Below, one piece after another: positions 56,331-64,000 of a stretch of 64,000 nt of DNA (its first letter is position 1; the number at the start of each line of letters is the position of its first letter). The DNA is from Alitta virens (lineage: Eukaryota; Annelida; Polychaeta; Phyllodocida; Nereididae). The DNA lies in contig OW028573.1 in assembly GCA_932294295.1 (NCBI GenBank), positions 70,781,829 to 70,845,828 of the forward strand. The letters are read 5' to 3'. The notes under the pieces were generated by a model. That model was not told the DNA's origin and did no database searches. It worked only from the letters and a program-made list of their open reading frames with translations. The position numbers and the translations under genes were made by a program.

Positions 56331-56990
56331 AGAATTGGCCAAGGGCCACTCATTTGTCATATTTGACCGAGGCAAGACCATTCAATGGCTGCTTACATTG
56401 CCACTGGTTCCTGTCAATGACAACCTAGCATGTCATTTTGTGTGTGAACCATCTGTATGTACACAGACCTTTGAGGGTAAAAGTTTTGTCAATGGACATT
56501 GGGGTGTTTTGATCTCAACACGTTTCTTTGACCTGATGCACTAGGAGGCTTGTAAGAGCAATGAATCGACCAGAATAACGGTGATCAGTTAACCAAATTG
56601 GGGATGACTCAACCAAAGTGGTGGTGAGTTGACCAATTTCTTAGGGCAACTGCAGGGCGGTCAACCATCAGCAACAGAAGAGAGGTGACTTGGTAATTTG
56701 GTGAGTCGTCCTGTAGCTCAATCCTTCTTTTTAAATCAGGGCCAGCAGAAGGTGTTTCTCTCTTATTTGTGTCCATAATGCCTCAGCAGTGGACCCATGG
56801 TCAGTGTTTGTTCAGTGAACAGATTTGTCATGCCAATAATTTCCTCATGTGCACATACATAAACATATTCCATTCCAGCAATTATTTGGACAAACTGAAA
56901 AACATTATGCTTACGCCAAACAGTTAAACACACACAGGTAACACAACCAGTGGCCTAGCAGCTAAGTCCTGTACCTCTAGCAGTCATAAC
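56331..56990. other. Unassigned noncoding stretch
   Basis: No supportable gene. A short GTGAGTTGACCAA / TAACCAAATTGG repeat-like patch at about 56585-56640. Confidence 0.35.
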
Positions 56991-57132
56991 GGCAGATTTC
57001 AAAGACTTTGAAACTCACTTCAGATGACGTCGTGTGAATTTAGGACTAAAGCAGTCCCTCAGCTAATAGGAGTTGTGAATTCGCGTGACGTCCTCTGGAG
57101 TTTGTTTTCCAAGTCTATGAAATCTGCTGTAA
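56991..57132. mobile_element. Fold-back MITE, copy 3
   Basis: Arms GGCAGATTTCAAAGACTTTG / CCAAGTCTATGAAATCTGCTG are reverse complements. The left arm carries AGATGACGTCGTGTGAAT and the right arm CGCGTGACGTCC, each one base off TGACGTCA. Confidence 0.7.
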
Positions 57133-57298
57133 TTCTACTCTAGCTCATCATTAGCAAAAGCAAACCGTTTGTTTGACAGGGATGTGTATTTCTGAGATAA
57201 TTAGTCCAGGTTTTCATAATGTACCCGGAAATTAAGGGATTCGAACACAGATACAAATGCATGACATCACAGGTTTTACAGGAGATTGTTTGTCATGG

Positions 57299-57672
57299 TA
57301 CAGTTAGTTTCATAGAATATGGACTCTAGAAAGCTGTAGCGACCAATTCCTAGCTGCAGCTATAACTGGCTAGAGCCAGCCGCTTCTGTCTTCTCCTAGC
57401 TTATAGTCGGCTTACACCTACCACCACTGAAAAAATATAAACCTTGCTAAATATAAGAAATGTATCTAATATATCATAGATATGTATATACAATAGACAT
57501 GCGTCTTTTCAACAACAAAAAATAAATAAATATGCGTAACTCTAAACTTGTGCACCAAATGGTGCTGCATCATCGTGCCATTGCTGCATGTACTTTTAGA
57601 TCCGGCTTTGAGTAGCCAGCTATAGCCAGACAGTTCTGTTTAGAGACAGGGAGCATCGTATAGCAGAAGTTA
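57299..57672. mobile_element. TIR-type MITE, copy 4 (inverted)
   Basis: Starts TACAGTTAGTTTCATAGAA. The interior is the reverse complement of copies 1-3 (GCTTATAGTCGGCTTAC, AAAAAATATAAACCTTGC, AGATCCGGCTTTGAGTAGC). An AT-rich insertion at about 57520-57590 makes it longer. Confidence 0.7.
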
Positions 57673-58850
57673 CTTTCCAATGTATTGTTTTTGGCAATGG
57701 CAGTTCTCTGTACATGTTCAGTTAAGGCGACAAGGTCAAACCCAGGGGCCCTTCGAGTACTAAAAGGTTAATTATATAACTTGTGAAAGGCTCACATTTT
57801 CTAGGACAGAATGCTTGGCTGCCAAGAGCAATTGATTGAATTATAACTGCTCGTCATTTGCTCAGAATAGTAATGAATCTAAGAAATGTAAATACCACGT
57901 AATACTGTGGCGATTTTGATAGGTCCTAATGTACACAAATCATTTACTGTATATGCTCTGTCTCACGTTTTGATACACACATACCACACGAATTGACCAT
58001 GAATGGACAATACTGACCACTGTCCGTCGCATGTCAAGTAGACAATAAGACCACCCCCTGTCCAGTTTATAAGATCAAATAATCCCAATGCATAATAATG
58101 TCCATGGCCAGCTCATGGTGCACAATGAACGGTTGAGATCACAGTTGAGTTTTGCTTCTGGCAGATCCTGATTTCATTGACCTGTGGTCATTCAGTGATC
58201 ACTCAAGCTAGCCACAAGATCGCCCACAATGGGTACTGTTGCATTGTGTGCTAATCGTATTATTGGCACATCAATGTGAACCTTTAAAAGGCAGGGAAAT
58301 ACCATGTATGGTTTGGATTGCAATTCAAACAAACAGTGTTCCTAAAAATTTCGTTTGTAAAATTTCATTCATTGGACCATATAACATATGCATTCTCACT
58401 TGTTCTCATACCAAAGCGAAGTTAACGACTTCCAGATCATGATCAACAAACATTCTTTCAACGTGACCTTCATGAAAAAAGTATAAGAGGGGGGTTTCAT
58501 TTTAATGACCATGAGTTACATATCAACCTAAGCAGTCACAAATCTGCAAAACTGGCAAAACCTGGGGCACTCTGTTCCGACACCTTATGATGAATGATTG
58601 CAAACAAGAACGAAATAATGTCAACATTTTCAGTAGGCATTTGGCATTTCCCCCAAGGTTGTTCAAGGCTTGATAACATGCTTGTATTAGGGAATTTTAT
58701 GACATTGTAAAAAGAAGGAACGGTAGAAATGTAAGGAAAAAACTGTAAATTTGTCAGAAGTATGTCTTGTGATCTTGACAAGCAAAAGAGCATGTAAGCC
58801 TGCAGTGAATGCTTTTTTAAAACAGTTTACGATCTGTTTTGCCTTTTTGC
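57673..58850. other. Gene-poor stretch
   Basis: No supportable exon, RNA gene or repeat family. Confidence 0.4.
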
Positions 58851-58858
58851 ACACAGAC

Positions 58859-58990
58859 CAGACAGATTTTTAATTGCTGGCAATAATTAGATCTGTCTGG
58901 AGTTTAATGCAAATCTATTGCTTTGACAGTTAATTTGCTGTTAATTTGATTGACAGCTTTGCTACCAGGATTTAAACTGATGTATTTTGC
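58859..58990. promoter_or_regulatory. Candidate conserved noncoding element / enhancer
   Basis: A 42-base imperfect palindrome (CCAGACAGAT ... ATCTGTCTGG, 58859-58900, with TTAATT/AATAATTA inside) is followed by an exact octamer ATGCAAAT (58907-58914). Three TGACAG Meis-like words (TTTGACAGTTAATT, TGATTGACAGC) with TTAATTTG homeodomain cores complete the cluster. The density of homeodomain-, POU- and TALE-type words is high for 130 bases. Function is inference only. Confidence 0.3.
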
Positions 58991-59699
58991 AATGAATCAA
59001 AGCAATTATTGAAACAAACATGGCCCTTCCCCTCTGTCCCAGTGCAGCACTCAGGGGAGGTCCAAATTATGACAAGAGGTTTATTCAGATCAATCCAAAA
59101 ATACCTTGAATCACAGACATGTGCTAAATCACGAAATTGCTTTAGTATTCCGCTTCGATTGACCTATTCAGTGTCTGTGTTTGACCTGAGAAAGAAATTC
59201 TGTCCTTTCTCTTGCCACACGTGTTTTTTAGCCAACAGATATTCTGTGAAGTAACACAGGGCATTTTTTCAGGGTTACCTAAAGGCTTAAGAAGATATAG
59301 GTTAGCACCAGAAGAAGGCATGTCAGAAGTCAGGCAAATATAGAGAATTTGACAAGGGCATATGGTAGCCAAGGACGCCATGCCCTGGGCCACAGAAACA
59401 CTTATGGTTGCAACAAATTGTCACTGCAAGGCAACCACCACAGAAGGGTGATAAATTACAGCAGGCCCAATGAATCAAATAGGACAGGTTCCGTGAGGAT
59501 CGACACGAAATCACACAGGTTCACAAACATGCTGTACACTATTCTATAGATTTATGTGGGCAACAACGAGTAATTTCCTACTAATGCAAAATAGTGTGAC
59601 TGCACAGGCTGCTGAAGCAGTGTTTTTAGTGAACTTAGCTTGACAATTGATGGCCTTGTGTGTCAAACCTTGTCCAAGGTCAAAGTCAGTGCTTTTTGG
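58991..59699. other. Gene-poor stretch
   Basis: Overlapping short open frames on both strands (for example 59142-59549) have no recognisable motif or splice pattern. No gene is called. Confidence 0.35.
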
Positions 59700-59882
59700 T
59701 GCTTTATAGTCGAATGCAATGAAGTGTAGTCCAGTTAATTTTGCAAGTAAGCTTGCAGTGTCACCATCGTTTTGGATTCCTAGTCACCCTTTAGTAAACG
59801 CTCTTTTGTTTAAAGCCAATTGAAAGCAATTGTTTATCTGTTTTGCTGACAATACAGTCTTCTTCATTGTCCTTAAAGCTTG
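59700..59882 (-). repeat. Interspersed repeat, copy 2 (inverted relative to 15715-15900)
   Basis: Shared ordered blocks with 15715-15900 on the opposite strand, including CGAATGCAATGAAGTG and GCCAAT. Confidence 0.6.
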
Positions 59883-61680
59883 CTCAAGCAAAGTAAAACT
59901 ATGATGTGACAAAAGGATTATTTGAATTGGGTTGCACTTCAATGCATTTTCAGTAAGGCATATTTAAGATCATCTTTAGCTGATGTTCAGTTTGTTGATG
60001 GTCAAACCATTTGCACTGCGAACAGGACCAACACCACTGAGCACCCTAACTTGCAGTGTCACTGAAGGACGGCTTTTCTGGCATCCCTGGCATTCCCTTC
60101 ACCCTCTGTTTCACCCTCTACTGGGGTTACCAAATTTCCTGCTGTTGAGGGCAATAAGAGGAGAAAGGGGGAGCTCAAAGATGTCAAGATAATATCTCAC
60201 AAAGTGTAAGTGGGTTCAAGAGTCTGCTGCAATTTGATATGGTCCCCATAACCACCCCAGGGCAGAAATTGATAGCACCTGCATTAAGGGGTGTTACTGG
60301 ATTTGTCCTAGACAAGAAAGCTAACGTATGTAATCATATAATTTATTTCTGTCATTTAAAACCTCACATTTGTGGGCTGTACATACAGAACGGTTCTGAA
60401 AACAATCGCACAAGAAGAATGATTGCAAAAGAGTATAGTATACAATGAATAATAAGGAAAACTTAAGGGAAACTCTAGAGCTCTCTAGAAATTATAAGTA
60501 ATGCCCAGTTTTTACCCCCATGATTAGTTGTTGTCAACATCGTGATGTAAACAACGATAAAAACATTTCTCAAATGTTGTTGATAATTATCTTGCCAGCA
60601 TTCCTCACTTATTGTCACTCAAGAACAAAATAAGGTATTGGGTGGACAGCAAAACATTCGGGTGTGTTCTGTGAGAGTTTAGACATATAAAATGCATTAT
60701 GGTGCTCCGGTGATTGATGAGGGCATTGCATAGAGATTTTTTAAGCTCATGTTACTAGCTAATAATACTGCAACTAACATACATACCACTTTATACGTCT
60801 AAATATGAATAATACTTGTGATATTTTATAGATTTCTTGCTTCTTGCATGGACCACTTACTCTGCTAGCCAGCTGCCAAGAGGGTGTCTCAGATACCATA
60901 ACCCTTTGCCCTTTTCAAGTTGGGTGACCCAAGCAGAGCAAATGCACACCTCAGACCCAAATAGATCAAGGAAAAGAGGCAGGCCACTAATATGCTAGGA
61001 TTTATGTCCTACACTGCAAAGGTGAATTTTACTGACATCCAACCTGTTTGATGGTCATTTAAGGCTTGGTGCCTGATTTGGGACACTCGGTCAAGGTAAG
61101 TAAACAACTACTAACAAGATTTTGTGAAATGCAAACACTATAATGGCTTTGATAGTTTGGACATTGAATGCCTAATTACTTATGAGTGCCAAGACACCGT
61201 GTACACTTCACGACTGCTTACTTACAAGCAAAATGTATGAGCTTTTATGAAAAGCAAACAAAGAACTGACTTGTGCACTAAACCATGTCATTAGGACGTG
61301 TTGTATTTAATTGGTTAGAACTTTTGAAGTTTGCAAAATGCCAGCTAAAGGACAGTCATTTTCCCTAGTCACAGATTTGTCTAGACAGGAATTATCATGT
61401 CTGCCGAGTTTAGGTCAACGTTTTTAAACTGATATCTTTAAAACTGACAGGTGAGACAGAAAGGTGTTGTTATTCCATCTTTATGTACAATTTGTCATTA
61501 TGACAAACATCAAGAGGCGGCATATGAACTAAACAAACAAAACCCATTATACTTAGATTAAATAACACAGCGAAATATTTCAAAGTTGGCATACAGGAGT
61601 GCATATACATGTCAGGTGATGAATAGAATCAGGCACCTCCATATGGCTGTTGAAATTTGACATAATTTTTGTCAATAAAA
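59883..61680. other. Gene-poor stretch
   Basis: No supportable gene. A GTCAAG-GTAAGTAAAC donor-like word at about 61094 has no open frame with homology upstream. Confidence 0.35.
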
Positions 61681-61689
61681 AAAAAGGCA

Positions 61690-61980
61690 GCACCATGCTC
61701 GCACGTGCGTCGCGTGGGATTTCCGGTCCTCCTACACAGGAGAGTTACACAAACTTATTTTGTGGTCGTGATATCACCGAGGCACGACAAGGCTAGTAGT
61801 CAAATAAATGAATTTGCATTTACGGAAACTTATTAACCACAGAGGTCTCATTAGTATTCCGAACATGCGCAACTCATGAAATAACGGCGTTTCTAAACAA
61901 ATCAGTCACTCCTCTCAATATATATGGTCATTTTGGACCTTTCTGCTAAGCGTGGGACGTAGGTAAAATTAACACGAACT
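61690..61980 (+). promoter_or_regulatory. Promoter-like segment
   Basis: Contains an E-box GCACGTGC (61701-61708), an ETS-type ATTTCCGGT (61719-61727), an NRF1-like CATGCGCA (61864-61871) and TATATAT (61919-61925). About 40 bases after the TATA-like word comes GGGACGTAG with a GTAAAA donor-like word. CpG is locally enriched. No downstream coding exon on the plus strand was recognised before the window ends. Confidence 0.3.
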
Positions 61981-64000
61981 GCAACTTTTTAAAGAAAATT
62001 TCCAATTTCAATGTCATGAAACTGACACCATTTTGAAGCCGTGGGCATATTTAAGGAAATGCTTTTCATTAAAGAATTTGAGAAACATGCTTTTCCGAAA
62101 AAAATGAAATATATATAATTTGAGTATGGTTGACTACTCATAGGCCTATACGACTTACTGGGAGGTATTTGCTATGTAACCGAATTACATACAAACAAAT
62201 ATTACCTTATTTTTCATAACATAATCTTTCTCCCCTGGATGTCAAACTACCGTTTCCAGACAACAGAGGCTAAAAGATTAATGACGTAATTTAGGCACAA
62301 TTTATAGACAGGCTGGTAATAGTGTTTATTATTAGGCAGGTCATAAAACAATATCTCCTAAATAGCTATCTAAAACAGCAAAACAGCCGAGAATATAATC
62401 ACCGAATATACTCTTGATTTAGTGTAGGTCATACACACATCGATCCCACTAAGTTCTCATCAGGTCACCAGATTTAAACCTTAATTGTACAAAGCTCGTG
62501 CAATCAATAAACAAGAGTTGCAAGTTCATGTTCACGGCCAGGTAATCACATCAGTGAATTCTAAAGAAGGCTAATTTGGCCATAAATTTAATTATTGTAC
62601 CCAAAAGAGGAACTTTAGGGTTGAGATAAAACCCATAAACAGCTCCTGGATCTTACAACTGCATGAAATATTAAGAGGACATCGACAGCTGAATTTTAGA
62701 AAGTAAGCACACCAGCCCAGACTAATACACGTAAAGTAAAATTCAATCAAGATCAGGTGACTTATTGCTGATGTGAAACTACCAAAACAGTACTTAGTTC
62801 AGAGGTTATAAGTTTATGCTTTTGAGAAAAGCTGCATGCTTTAGAGCTCTTTTTCAGTGGTCCCTACTTCGATTCCTCGTCTAAGCACTGTTCAACACCT
62901 ACGATTCATTGGCAAAGATGCAACTTTAGTAAAGACAAATCTTGGCAAGTCAATCCAGAGTCTTACTCAGCTACCTGGGGAAAATTCAGCCTTGAAGACA
63001 GGGTTAACTGCAATGGAACTTCTTATGTATTAATGTCCAATGTCTCAATGCTACTGGGTCTGAAGCTTGGTCAGCTTATAGGACCAGCTACCAGAGGCAG
63101 ATGTAATGATGAGATGATAAGGTTTGGAGTGCTTGCCATATTACTCATTCAATCCATGGGTGGGGTCTTTTACTTGCCTCAAAAGACACTGAGTACAAGG
63201 CACCTCCATTTTAACGTCCCATGCCATTCAGCTAAGATATGTTGTTGCTCATGGAGAATGCGAATTGGTGGAAGCTGTGTATATAATATGACCTAGCAAT
63301 TCATATGGATCATTGAAAAAGTTACAGTAGTTTCTGTATATCGTTTTATTTTTCATCGCATCAATTAATCTAATTGTTTGCATGAATAGATGACTTACTT
63401 TAGAAAAATACTTGCCCATAATCATGGAATCCATGGTGCCACCTTTACAATGAGGAGCAGTTTGGTATTTTTGCAGTCAGAGCCTAGCTTTAAATGCTCC
63501 AGTTTTTGTGCTGGTTGAATGTGAAATTACCCCAGTAGTCACCACCCAAAGGGCATGCAATGCACACGTTAACAAAATGAATGCATTTTATGCACGACTG
63601 GTTATTTTTGTGAGGATCATAGAAAAATATCGACTCCTCATGAAGCCAGACACCAACTATATCTGCATATCGCTGAAAGGGTCCCCATTATTAAGTATTC
63701 TGTATATTAGACATTTTTACAAGAAATAAATCGATGCTTTGGAAAGGGACCTCATTGCTAGTGTCAAGTGTGTTAAACCTGTTTGGTCGGACTGTAAATG
63801 TGTCCAAAAAGTGTTCACACTAAGTAGGTGGTCCTTTAAAGGGGGTGCGAGGTATTCAGGAGGAATTAAAAGCAATGGAATGAATGGACAACATTTATCT
63901 AGAACTTTGGCTGTTACTTTTCATTGCTTTTGTACAGATATAGTCATACAACTGCAGACTACAGACCAGGAGGAGCAGCTCTAAACAAAACCAAAACAAC
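61981..64000. other. Gene-poor stretch to the window end
   Basis: Contains interspersed-repeat copy 2 at 63033-63200. Open frames at 63033-63296, 63508-63729 and 63739-63984 carry no recognisable domain and the first lies on the repeat. Confidence 0.4.
63033..63200 (+). repeat. Interspersed repeat, copy 2 (pair with 50491-50640)
   Basis: Direct-orientation match to 50491-50640 with small indels. It explains the overlapping open frame. Confidence 0.65.

Overview
The window is nuclear DNA from a bilaterian animal, most likely a marine invertebrate. It is AT-rich, with split genes, short to moderate introns with standard GT-AG borders, and many tRNA-derived SINEs, fold-back MITEs, Tc1-like relics and a LINE fragment. 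The phylum cannot be fixed from the sequence alone; lophotrochozoan, ambulacrarian and cephalochordate all remain possible. All gene models below were built by hand from splice sites and reading-frame phase. In each model every junction keeps frame.

Layout. (1) 451-3278, plus strand: the 3' nine exons of a ROR/HR3-type nuclear receptor (NR1F), whose first exon(s) lie outside the window. (2) 6709-17850, minus strand, convergent with ROR: a complete 15-exon single-pass receptor of 613 residues. It has a signal peptide, a Thr/Ser-rich stalk, one 8-Cys laminin-type EGF module, a transmembrane helix and a receptor-tyrosine-kinase-like domain. The ATP-binding lobe is intact, but the catalytic Asp, the following Asn and the DFG motif are all replaced and the activation loop is very short, so I call it a receptor pseudokinase. 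(3) 17851-27097: a 9-kb gene-poor stretch with tandem repeats, SINEs and one possible noncoding first exon. (4) 27098-35903 and 37089-47091, plus strand: two complete, tandem, secreted multidomain genes of alternating von Willebrand factor A (VWA) and EGF modules. Gene A has 13 exons and 1934 aa, with six VWA and three EGF modules plus a large Pro/Thr repeat block. Gene B has 17 exons and 1123 aa, with five VWA and three EGF modules. All eleven VWA domains keep a complete metal-ion (MIDAS) site. (5) 47092-64000: no gene could be supported. The region holds repeats, a Tc1 relic, a GC-rich island, a homeodomain/Oct-like motif cluster and a promoter-like segment.

How the parts may fit. The two VWA-EGF proteins look like extracellular-matrix or secreted adhesive proteins made by duplication and phase-1 exon shuffling. 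The pseudokinase looks like a cell-surface receptor that signals without catalysis. ROR is an unrelated transcription factor. No functional link between the three loci is shown by the sequence; a cluster of AGGTCA half-sites in an intron of gene B is noted only as an observation.

The items most worth follow-up are the receptor pseudokinase, with a GC-AG intron that hosts a Tc1 relic; the 14-residue Pro/Thr repeat array, probably length-polymorphic; the paired loss of the flanking cysteines in one VWA domain of gene B; and several fold-back repeats, including one whose arms carry TGACGTCA.
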